From Escallonia rubra (lineage: Eukaryota > Streptophyta > Magnoliopsida > Escalloniales > Escalloniaceae), in NCBI GenBank assembly GCA_033065855.1, contig JAVXUO010000371.1, positions 1-64,000 of the forward strand: a stretch of DNA of 64,000 nucleotides. The letters are read 5' to 3'. Both the position numbers and the translations under genes were made by a program. The notes below the pieces were generated by a model. The model made no database searches. It was not told the origin of the DNA and worked only from the letters and a program-made list of their open reading frames with translations. Positions 34,038-45,000 of the stretch are shown in pieces; within the stretch, counting starts at the first letter, position 1; each line of letters starts with the position of its first letter.

Positions 34038-37000
34038 ATGGCTTCCCATAGCTTGCTGGGTTTAGGTGTGCTGAGCCTATGGGCTCTAGTCCTGACCATT
34101 CAGCCATATCAAGCATTGGGTTCGAGTCGAGGCTCATTGGGCCTAATCACCGGCAGTGGCGCCGTGGATGCTGCACCACCATCTGGCTTATGCGCGGCCG
34201 CGGTTTTCGTACATGGTTACGAGTGCCAGGAGTTTAATGTAAGACCCATCAATCAATCATGATCAAAGTTCTTTTCTACAAAAATGGAAAACTTGCTAGA
34301 AGCTGTACACTGTCAAACGAATCAATTGAATGTGTAGAACTGATGTTCTTAACATGGACTAACAAAACGTGCCCGTGCGATTCTCAGGTGATCACAGACG
34401 ATGGGTTCATATTAAGCATGCAAAGAATTCCCGAGGGCCGTGCAGGAGGTGGTGGGATTCACAAGCAGCCAGTTTTATTGCAGCATGGGGTTCTTGTGGT
34501 AAGTAAGGCGCTCGTGCCCTTATGAAGCACATTTTGTACACGCACATGTTTGCTTGATTCGTTATCAAATCTTGTGGGCATCATCATTCACAACAGTAAG
34601 TGTTTGCGGGGTATAGGGGGAAGAGATTAATCGAGCGACCTTACTGAAACTTAAGACAGTGCCGAGTGTCCAGGAAGAATGCTTAGACCAAATGGGAAAT
34701 GCGAACCCTCGGCATGCAACCGGGGAGGCTGATGGTGGGTACAAGTCTATAACCATATCTAGTTTGAACCCCAAAGAGTGGGACTTGCACCACATGGGCT
34801 TGTCCCCATCATGTATTCCCATGGTAATCGAGTTACATCATTTACTTGAGTCAAAAGAGTAAAGGTGGATACTGAATTTTGCCCATAATATAGTTGTGCA
34901 AATTTTACTTTTGCTAAATGAGTATAGGCATTTAAGCCGCTTAGGACCGGAGTAGTGACGGCATGATAACAAATTTAAAGGTTCGAAAAATATTACTGAG
35001 TAATTAGGATCAACAATAAGAAAGCTTCTTTATTAGTCGATGCATGCAATTCAAGAAAGATAACACCAATCACACGTATGAATTTAGCAATCCGAAATAG
35101 AGACTTTTCAGTGTCTATCCAAGAAATGAAATTTACCAAACAAAAAATAAGAGAAGGGTTGTTGTCCTTATTTATAATTGTTGTGGTCAGGGTGTGCTAT
35201 TCTTTAGTATTATGTACCCTTCGATTGGGGTTCTTCGGCGATAAAGCTATTTATTCTATAGCTATTCTCGAAGATGTAAAGAGATTCGACTATGTGTCAC
35301 TCTTTGTTTGGGGTTACATAGTGATGATCGGAGTTCGTTATTCTACTACTCGATTATTAATGATATGATTCACGATCGATGAAGTGCTTGGTCAACTTTA
35401 ATTTAAAGAAACTAAGAAATTAGGAGAAGATTATGAGTCTTCTCCCTAAAGGATAAAAACTAAAGATCTCCGGACCCAAGTTTGAGGATGTTCACGAGTC
35501 GCTAACTTTCAAGTTAGAAGATGTTCTTTCTTACTGCATCATTATATGTGCCAGTACGAAACCCTTGACACCTATATGTCACTTTGAATGTGATGAGTAG
35601 GCGACTTAGGCTAGGGTTAGACTGCCATTACCGAGGCAAGAAAACAATGGCTGTGATCAAACGACCCGCAAAATCATGCCCTAGAGGTGGCACAATTGAT
35701 GGCCTCAATTTCAGGATCTCGGCCATCCGGCCCCCTCCTTTCTTTCCTCCTGACGAAGTAAAGCTGCTGGTTACAGTTAATGCATGCATGTAGCCAAGTC
35801 TTGAGGGTCCTCATTTGTCTACACTACCTACGTGCGCAAAAGGACATTGATTTTGGTCTATTAAGGCACGGAGTCAGATATAGATTGGGTGTATTTGCAA
35901 AATCGAAATCATGTGCTATAAGTACGAAATCAATAACTTCATTGTCGTTATACGTATCAAAATCAAATGTACTACGTATGAACTTGTCCGAAAGAAGTAG
36001 GCTTTGGAATGTATGTCGTGCCACACATGCAGCCCACTACCCAATTGCCTTGCGGGCACGGATGTTAAAAGCTTCAATGTTTGCGAGAAAAAATTAGTCC
36101 AAGATGGAAAAAAAAATGTTGTTGATGCGTTACAAAGGGTTATACGAACTTTTATGTAACATCAATTTTTAACGCGGAGTTATTTATTTTTGGTTCTGTT
36201 TTAGCGAAAATTTAATCATCCCATGTGATCTTGGTAAGTGCCATTCTGATTTAGGACGGGATGACATGGCTGCTGACTTCTCCGGACCAATCTCTGGCGT
36301 TGATTTTGGCTGATGCTGGGTATGATGTGTGGATAGCTAACACTAGAGGCACCAGATTCAGCCGCCGACACCTTAGGCTTGACCCTAGCAACCCGGTACG
36401 TTTGCTTTCTCTCCTTGTAATCGGTCAGTGAAAAGTCAAAAGGGTAAGACTTGATCTGGATAATGTTTCTGTATTAACAACAAGATAATGTCTCTGTATT
36501 AACAACAATAATAACAGGCATTCTGGAACTGGACGTGGGATGATCTGGTATCCCACGATTTACCAGCTGCAATTGATTTTGTGTTCAAACAAACTGGCCA
36601 AAAGACCCATTATGTAGGCCATTCCATGGTAAGCTCCTACTTCAAATGCACAGGCTATTTCTGGTCTTTGTTGGTCTAATTGGTGTACATGAAATTCTAA
36701 GGGGAAAAACCAAAAATCTAAGTTGTACAACTGTTGGGCAATGTATGCAGGGAACTTTGATAGCTTTGGCATCTTTCTCGGAAGGAAAACAAATAGACAA
36801 GGTGAGGTCGGCAGCCTTGCTAAGCCCAATTGCTTACTTGAGCCACATGACCACTGCACTCGGTGATGTTGCTGCCAGAGCCTTTGCTGGGGAGGTACGC
36901 TGCATATATACATTCTTGATATATAGTACTGGGATACACGATATTGCTTGAGCTAAAAGTACTTTTGTTGACTAATGTCACCATCAAACCCGTGTTGTAC

Positions 37001-37988
37001 AATCAGGCTTCACACGGCATACTTTGGAGCTCTGATGATAATGTATTTGTTCAAGTATATAACTCTTTACTCTCTGATTTTGTTAACAGATTACTACGTT
37101 GTTTGGTCTCGCAGAATTCAATCCAAGAGGGTAAAAATCGTACTTAAACTTGATGGAAATTCTCCCCATTCGCCTACTTATATTAGCTTGCTATGTATGA
37201 ATACTCGATCATTTGTTAGACTAACTGTAAATAGTTTTTTTGTTTCCCTATAGAGCCCCAGTAGCCAGCTTTCTCAAGGCTTTGTGTGCTTATCCAGGGG
37301 TCGACTGTTTTGACTTACTCTCGGCATTGACAGGTAGTTGAAAATTCCATTTCTGATAGACTACAGAACAGTGATCCATCTTAAGTTAGCAACTAAGTAT
37401 ACTGATTTGGGTCCTTTGACTTGCTCTGGTATTAGGCAATAATTGCTGCCTCAATGCCTCCACGGTTGAGCTTTTCTTGAAGAATGAGCCTCAGTCTACA
37501 GCAACCAAGAACATGGTGCATTTGGCCCAAAGTAAGCTTTAATCATGAGTCTTAAGAGTTCGTACTAGTCTGAACGTTTCATCATTTTTGTCAAACATTA
37601 TACAATAATCTTAGATCAAGTTTATCCACATAATATTCAAACACACTCATCTTCATCTGTACTTCCAGCTGTTAGAGATGGAAAGCTGGCGAAATACGAC
37701 TACGGAAGTGCAGACTTGAATGTGGAGCATTACGGCGAAGCCAAGCCGCCGGTTTATAATCTCGCCAACATTCCCCATAACTTCCCTCTCTTCCTCAGCT
37801 ACGGAGGCCGAGATGCACTGTCCGATCCTAGGGACGTGGCGACTTTGCTCGACAGTCTTAAACTGCATGACATAGACAAATTAAGCGTTCAGTACATCAA
37901 GGATTATGCTCATGCAGATTTCATCATGGGAGTCTCTGCAAAGGATCTTGTGTATAACCAAATTCTTACTTTTTTAAGACGCAATTAG
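34038..37988 (+). CDS. Secreted acid lipase, triacylglycerol lipase 1/2 type
   Basis: Alpha/beta-hydrolase of the gastric/lysosomal acid lipase family, which hydrolyses acylglycerols. Nine exons: 34038-34238, 34388-34498, 36255-36395, 36518-36628, 36751-36894, 37090-37130, 37254-37333, 37436-37531 and 37669-37988, all in phase, about 414 aa. The N-terminus [19 protein letters not shown] is a signal peptide. The abhydrolase-lipase N-terminal segment ([17 protein letters not shown]) follows. The nucleophile elbow GHSMG (185-189, Ser187) spans the exon 4/5 junction. The acid is probably D357 in GGRDALSD and the base is H390 in YAHADF. NCCLN and NMVHLAQ are typical family blocks. Closest by memory to Arabidopsis TGL2 (LIP2). 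Substrate specificity cannot be read from the sequence. Confidence 0.93.
34499..36254 (+). other. Long intron 2 of the lipase gene
   Basis: 1756 bases. Open frames at 34565-34822, 35078-35368 and 35584-36097 give no recognisable domain. Nothing else identified. Confidence 0.55.
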
Positions 37989-38737
37989 TCGTCACATGAT
38001 CCTCGATCGGGCATCCTAATTGGTTATGATCGATAAGTGTAAGAGCACATTCATTCACCCCATAGGTGTTAATACAAGTAATAAGCCCCTTGCGACCAAA
38101 AAAAAAAAAAAACCAAAAAGTTGCATCATGATGTACTCCATTTTCCTTTCCGAATTATTTATATGAAAGTACGGAGACGAATTTACTCGACATGATCAGT
38201 CAGTGGGATCAATTTAGCACCTTGTGTTACCTTTAGCAACTTGGTATTTGTGGATATTGTTTGTTGCAAGAAACTCATTAACTAGCGACACTTATTTCTA
38301 CTGCACCCCAGATCCCTTAAAAGACGCGGATCCAAGAATGAAATGGTTCTAGTACATTAGATATCAGATCTAAAAATTTAGCAAATCAATTTGTCCTACT
38401 ATTCGTAGTGAATAATCATCAAGTTGCGTAGGGTATGTTACAAGTTTTATAAAGCAAGGCCTGAAGGTGGAAAATGATCAAAATTGGATAACTTAGCTTC
38501 AAAGCCAATTTCTGGACCCTTAGCTACTACTACTTCTTTTTTCTGGTAACAATAGCTACATTTTGCTTTGCGGCCACTCTAAAAACAAAAGAGTTGAGAT
38601 CAGTTCAACAACGATTTCCCCCATCACTGGCGTCTTGAATTGGAACTTATATTTGGTGTATATAAGCTAGGAGCCAAGGGTTGTAACTTCAAATACGTGA
38701 GGCAAATCTTCAAGAGCGTGGAGGCCATTGGAAAAAA
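37989..38737. other. Intergenic region between lipase and phytocyanin
   Basis: About 750 bases with a poly-A tract at about 38098-38112. A TATATAAG box at 38659-38666 lies about 70 bases before the phytocyanin ATG and is its likely TATA box. No gene. Confidence 0.6.
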
Positions 38738-39458
38738 ATGGAGGGTGCCTACAAGTATTTATTGGCGTTGTTTCTAGCCGCTTTGATAACAAAAGAAGCA
38801 TCGGCAACCCGATATCCCGTAGGAGGAAGTCAAGGTTGGGATGAATCTACAGATTTCAAGTCATGGGCATCTGGTCAGACGTTCAAAGTCGGCGATGAAC
38901 TTGGTACTTATAATTTCAGTTCTCTGTTTAATCTTGGTACTTACATATGCACCAAAACTAAGTTACTATATCGTACTGTTGAACAAAAGGGTTAATTCCA
39001 GTTCTTTAGCAGAACACGTACTACTGAAACTCGTGTTTTGGAAGAGACCATAGGTGTTATGTACTGATCTCCATGATTCCATTTGGTTGTGGACAGTTTT
39101 CAAGTACAATTCAGGGCTGCACAGTGTAGTTGAACTTGGTAGTGAAAGCGCATACAAAAACTGTGACATCGGCACTGCAGTAAATAGCATGAATGGTGGA
39201 AAAGATGTGGTCAAGTTAACCAAGCCCGGAACGCGGTACTTTGCATGCGGCACCATGGGCCACTGTGGTCAAGGGATGAAGGTGAAGATCAAAACCGTGG
39301 CGGCGGATGCTTCCTCTACTTCAGGATCATCGCCATCGTCTTCTACGTCGTCTACTTCTACTTCCGCGGCTTCTGCTTTTCAGCCTATTTCGTCCCTCAT
39401 TGCAATGACTGCATCTGCTGCTTTTTTATTTGCTTTTGATCGTCTGATGAATGCCTGA
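38738..39458 (+). CDS. Phytocyanin (blue copper protein, uclacyanin type), GPI-anchored
   Basis: Two exons, 38738-38903 and 39097-39458, joined in phase 1, give 175 aa. The signal peptide is about 1-23. One plastocyanin-like domain runs from TRYPVGGSQGWD to about residue 123. Copper ligands are H64, C106, H111 and M116 (block CGTMGHCGQGM). C78 and C112 should form the usual disulfide. The axial Met places it with uclacyanins, not stellacyanins (Gln) or early nodulin-like proteins (ligands lost). A Ser/Thr-rich linker and a hydrophobic tail (ISSLIAMTASAAFLFAF) fit arabinogalactan-type glycosylation and a GPI anchor. The protein should be a small redox protein on the outer cell surface; its partner is unknown. 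The one-intron structure matches the family. Confidence 0.93.
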
Positions 39459-40626
39459 AGGCTGTGGTAGGACGACCGCGACTGCTGTTTTGCTTGGATA
39501 GTCGTGGAGTTAATTAGTCCTAATGAAGCATATACGGAGGTGGTTTTTAGTTTGTAATGCCAAGCTTCATAGTTTTGCTATGATACTGAGATTTTGAGAT
39601 ACTATATAATCTGTATGAGCTTTAGCTCTAGTTGTTGTAATATTACCTCTTAAGCTGGGATGCCTTGAATCCTGGCCAGGTTTTAATTACAGTATTGAAT
39701 TTGACTTCCATTTGATAGCTACAGGATCAGGGTGCTGTCCAAATTAAACTAATGCAACATATTGATTTAATCTGCTTTAAAAAGTGAGTAATCACTTTTT
39801 TTCATAATCAGGGTTGACTTTCTAATTTACCAAATCTCTACACTTCTCACAAAAGAACGTCACTTACCCTTTTAACTAATTGTACTACAAGCACTAATTT
39901 GAAATTGTCAGTGTTTTTAATTTAAAGTGAAACGTAACAAGTTTTGTAGGTGGGTGAAAATAGTTTTTTTCATTATTTACGAGTCACCGTGACACACGCG
40001 ATGCGTGTGCGAAAATAAAATTAATAGTACGATTTTTGTTGTTAAAAAAAAACACGTATACTTGTTTATTGTCATATTCAGTAAAATGAGTCTTAAATTA
40101 CAGAAAAATAAGTTAGTGATACGTGTTCAAACATAAATTAGTAAAATATTATTATCGTATCAAACTTAGCCTTTAAATTTTACTTTAACTCTATTTTTTG
40201 ATGAATTTTAATTTGTGAAAAACTTAACATAATTTTATAGGTAAAACTTACCAATTAAGATTTTTATTTTGTGTCACTTTTTAAAAAAATTCTTGGAATG
40301 TGACTTGTCATTATTGTAAGTTATTAGTTATTTAACAAAAAAAAAGTGTTACACCAAACTATATTTTTCCTTAATAAATAGTATAGATGTGTATATTATA
40401 ATTATTTACAAATGAAAGTTATGTTAGCATTATTTTACTAAATATATATTAGAAAATTATTTATTAAGTATCATCTATAGTTATTTTGTCATAATGAAAC
40501 TGATTTAAACATATTTTGGATAACTATTTTTGACAAACTGACTTTACTTAAATAGATTACATATGATTTTGGGAATTGATTAAAATTTAAGATAATTTAT
40601 TTTTTAAAATTAATCTCAAACTTTGC

Positions 40627-41470
40627 CTGTTTGCGAGAGAGAAGAAAAGAAAGGAAGAGAAGGGAATACAATTTTTTTTCCTCTTATTTGTGAGTTTAAG
40701 TGAGAAAGAAAAGTATCATTCATTTCCTCTGTTTGTAAATTCAGAAGAAAATATACAACATTACATATATACACTTATAAAACACTGTGCTAATTCAAAC
40801 AAAGATATATTATGATCCTAACTAAGAACATAATTCAGACATGAAAAAAAATGGTCATCAAGGAGATCACATAATAATGTGATAAATCTCGCATCACCGG
40901 TTAATGTCATAATATAAAAAAAAATAGCCATGAGTTGACTACAAACATCTGACCATCCAAATCTAATTAATGTCAGACAAAAAACATAACAATCAGTCAT
41001 GAGTCAACTCTAACATACAAATATCCTATCAGCGACAAATTGAACCTCTCATCATTTTTTCTAACATGAACTTGCGCCTCTCTAGTGGACAGCCAAATAA
41101 AGCCTCAACTTTTCGGGATTCTTACATGAGATTGCAAAAGATGAACCACCATTTTTGCCACTTCTTCTGTTTATTTGTAATAAACGGTATGATAGGTTTT
41201 TGTAAAAAATCTTAGGACTTAAAAGTCATTAAAAATTCAATCATCATAATCTCAAGGGTAATTTGGACTTATTAAAATATTACTTATGAGAGGTTCTTTT
41301 CCCTCTCTTTCTTCCCAATTTTGGGAAGAATGATTTAGAGACAAAAGAGGCTCAAACTGCCCTCCCCTTTCTCTTTTTTTCTTTCCTTAAAAGAACTCAC
41401 AAATCAGAGAAAAAGAAGAAAATGAGTCACTTTCCATTCTTTTTTTCTCCTGAAAAGAACTTGCAAACAG
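40627..41470. mobile_element. Possible non-autonomous element with inverted ends
   Basis: The ends are CTGTTTGC (40627) and GCAAACAG (41463-41470). Beyond them the arms stay similar in inverted orientation: purine-rich with a shared TTTGTGAGTT at about 40689 and its complement AACTCACAAA at about 41394. No transposase and no clear target duplication, so the class is uncertain. Confidence 0.4.
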
Positions 41471-41496
41471 ACTATTAAGCTGTGGGAGAATAATTT

Positions 41497-41730
41497 CAAG
41501 GGGTGGTGGAGATGGCAAAGGGCCTCGAGGTGTGACCTCGAGGTCCCGAGTTCGAATTCACATATACAATTGTAGTTCTCACATTAAAAAAAAAAAAAAG
41601 TTGTGAGAGAATGGTTAGCGGCCTCGAGGTCCCGAGTTCGAATTCCCATACCGACGGGGCCATATACAATTGTAGTTCTCACCTTAAAAAAAAAAAAGAC
41701 CGTGAGAGAATGGTTAGCGGCATAATCCCG
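41497..41730 (+). mobile_element. tRNA-derived SINE-like sequence, partial tandem copies
   Basis: Two copies about 86-99 bases apart. Each has a Pol III B-box-like GAGTTCGAATTC (41548-41559 and 41634-41645), then CATATACAATTGTAGTTCTCA and a poly-A run. GTGAGAGAATGGTTAGCGG recurs at 41603 and 41702. The first copy starts near GGTGGAGATGGCAAAGGG, a poor A-box. A full tRNA fold is not present. Confidence 0.55.
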
Positions 41731-42007
41731 TGCACTACTTAAAAGTCACGCCAGTTTCGACTTAAGCGATATTTAAATGTCAATCATCAATGAATGCAAA
41801 TAAAGATGAAAACGGAAGAGGCAAAAATAGCATCAAGAGGACCGAGGCATGTCCTGGGCCTGAAATTGTGCCAAAAGAATAAGGAAAAAATTTGGATGCT
41901 ACCGGGTTGAAGTTAGCCTGATATACACGCCCGCTGAGCATCGCTACTACTGAAAGCGAGCATCGCACTCACCGGGGAGGCTATTATTAGAGAGAGAGAG
42001 AGAGACG

Positions 42008-45000
42008 ATGCCGGAAGAAACGACGTCGATAGATTACGTGATGGAGGCAGCCTCTGGAGCTCACTTCTCCGGCCTCCGCCTCGACGGCCTCCTCTCCGCC
42101 TCCTCTTCCCCTCGCTCTTCTTCCGCTTTAACTCCTTCCTCCGGCCTCACCGCCGACTCCACCGCTCTCAAACAGCCCTTCGTCATTGGTACAGTATAAT
42201 CCGCCTTCTCTTCTCCATGATTTTCGCTGTTCGGTTGCTGATGTCACAATGCCTTGTAATTGTTTTCTACCTTTTTTGTTTTTTTTTATTGGATGATCGA
42301 GTAGGGGTTTCTGGAGGAACGGCTTCGGGGAAAACTACTGTGTGCGACATGATCATTCAGCAGCTTCATGATCATCGCGTTGTGCTTGTCAATCAGGTTT
42401 GTTAACATGTCTTTATTGTAACTTTAGTTTTTTTGCACGAATTTCGTTGTGAGGGACACGATTTCAAAGTGGGTTTGCCTTTAAAATAGATGATACCTAC
42501 TACCTCCGTCATTTCGTAATTTTTGCGAGTTCCTAGAATATATTGAAGGTGTAAATGTTGACTTACTCATCGCCTTTTCTCCCTGGTTGTACTTGCCAAA
42601 TAATATTTGATCTGTACTTACAGTTTGGGTTGGATTCAGTCTTTAGATGTTCGGTTTTTTATTCTAGAAATTGTTGCATTACATTGCTCGAGTACGCAAC
42701 TTACCAGGGATATAACTCCTCTTAATAGTGAGTCATAATAAAACCTACATGAATTGGTTGGAAGAATTGTTGTGAGAGTGGTTTAGAGAATAAAAACCCC
42801 TGGTTCTCTTTCTTCTGTAAATACCAGGTTAGTTGAATGTATAGTAAATGCAGAGGGCCCGGTTATAGCCATTCACGGAAAAATGTTTGTATAAATCCTC
42901 TCTTTTTATTAGTTCCTGTTTAGGATTTGGTTTTTTCTGGTAATAGGCAGGAGCGAGTCTGTGAGATGCTATATTTTGCAAATTGAAAATTCCTCAAAAT
43001 GCACTGTTATTTTTGCAAAGCGATGATACGATGACTAACACTTCAATGTGAGGTGATCTGGATAGAATTAGGTCTTTGGGCCAATGCTGTCCTTGGGTGG
43101 ACAAATTAGGATACATAACTTTCTAGGAGGTCGCAGAGGATGCCCGTCCATGAGCAAGGGTGTTAGAAACTTCATATTTAAGCCAAAAGCAGGAGCCAAT
43201 AGAGCTTGCTTCTTGAAGATGTAGAAAAGCAACTATAGCATGTCAAAAATATATAAGTTATGTATGAAATGATTAACTGATGGTTAACACCTTTTCCATT
43301 TTTGGCAAGTGAGATTTCATCAAGAATAGCGTGCCAGGGAGCAAACCCTCTAATAAAAGACTACCCAATCAAGGCTCCATACACACAGTGAACCTATCCA
43401 CAAACTTGAAAAAGGCCTCTTTGGAGGAAACCCTGTAGCCCAACAGAGAAGTAAAAGCAAAAAAGAGTATTCCAGTTTATCGAATGAAAGCTCCACACCC
43501 TCAAAGGCCCTTCGATTCCTTTCCAACCAGACACTCAATAAGAAGCCAACGGGAGTCACAGCCCATGGGTCAAACCTCCTCCTGCGTCTCTTAAATAGAG
43601 ACCAACACCGGAGTAAATTAATCATATAATTGGGTTAAAAACCCACTGGCTATGAGAGAGGCTGAAAACCATCTCCAACGTCGCACTAAACGAGGGACAA
43701 AATATGGACAAACGACTCATTGACTCCACTGGATCTGCAGCTGTAGCACCATTTCACATATATCCTCTCGCATTTCCTCAGATTGCCCCAGTTAGCATCG
43801 CATTCCCGGCCACCTCCCACACATGAAAGCACCTCCAGAGGTGCCGACTATCTCCAGATTGACTGCCGAGGGAACTCTCCAACAGCTCTATGGGAAATCA
43901 CTATATAAAAAGACCTAATTGAAAAGCAACATGTTGGACCCGCCTTCCATACCACTGTGTCATCCCCACCACTAGAAGTCTGCTCTGAATAGAGCTTCTG
44001 CATAGGTCTTGCATAGCTCCTTCTCTTGACACTAAATGTCCTTCCAAAATCGCACCCGGGCCCCATCATAATTATAGAAACGAGTACGTTAGGCGAACAA
44101 ATCCTACCCCTTACTAATGCCAAGCTACAAACTACATTTTTTGGGCTAGGGCAATATGCTTAGAGGTCCAAAAGGTATGACCAGCCCCAATTTTGCCCAT
44201 AATATGTCTCCTCCACAAGGCCTTCTCTTAACCATATATCTCAAAAGCCACTAACTGAGGAGGGACACATCAAAGTTTCTCAACTTCTTTATGCTTAGCC
44301 CGCCATCGCTATTAGATGTGCACACAGCTTTCTAGTTTACAAAGTGACATTTCTTCTCATTTGATGCACTTCCACAAAGGAATACCCTTTCAATCTTTTC
44401 CAACCGCTCCGCAACAGAAACCGGGATCAAAAAGTGAGACGTGAAACAAGTGGCAAACTAGAAAGCACCCTCTTAATCAAGTGAGTCGACCCTCTTTAGA
44501 TAAATGTTGTCCCTACAATCTTTCCTTTCTCTACTTCTCGAATTCCTAGTGGAGATTAAATTTTAACCATGGTTTACCCCGTGAGTAAATACAAAACTCA
44601 TCTCTCTCTCTCTCTCTCTCTCTCCCCCTCTCTCCCTCCCCTTCTCTCTCTCTCTCTCTCCTCTTCCGGTGACCACCACGGCTGCTGTAGCAACCACCAC
44701 GACTGCCTTTCTTTCATATGCTTAACCACGGCTGCTGTAGAAACCACCACGACTGCCTTTCTTTCATATGCTTAACCACGGCTGCTGCTTCTCTTTTTCC
44801 CTGAATTTTTCTCCATGCTTTTCTCTGTGAGGAAATAGATGACCTTATAGTTTGCTTTGCATCACAACTGGAGTTCATGTTGGTCCAGTTTCTCAATGTT
44901 TTTGTTAATTACCAGTTATTGGACCAAGTACTGATATACATGTTGTGGTCAAATTTTTAGGATTCGTTTTACCGTGGATTGACACCTGAAGAATCAGAAC

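Larger units (their letters stand above)
39459..42007. other. Intergenic region with repeats, upstream of the UKL gene
   Basis: 3' flank of the phytocyanin, then very AT-rich DNA (39780-40620), a candidate inverted-repeat element (40627-41470), a SINE-like doublet (41497-41730), and the likely promoter of the UKL gene. A (GA)n run at about 41990-42005 falls in its probable 5' UTR. No gene. Confidence 0.55.

Noticed and set aside
35078-35368. 96-aa plus-strand frame with hydrophobic stretches in lipase intron 2
   Set aside because: It has no family resemblance and sits inside an intron whose splice sites are well supported.
41548-41645. tRNA gene suggested by GTTCGAATTC boxes
   Set aside because: No acceptor stem, anticodon arm or proper A-box. 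The copies end in poly-A, so a SINE-like origin fits better.
44569-44775. 68-aa frame over the (CT)n tract
   Set aside because: Composition is that of a simple repeat followed by a 50-bp tandem repeat. It is not a gene.
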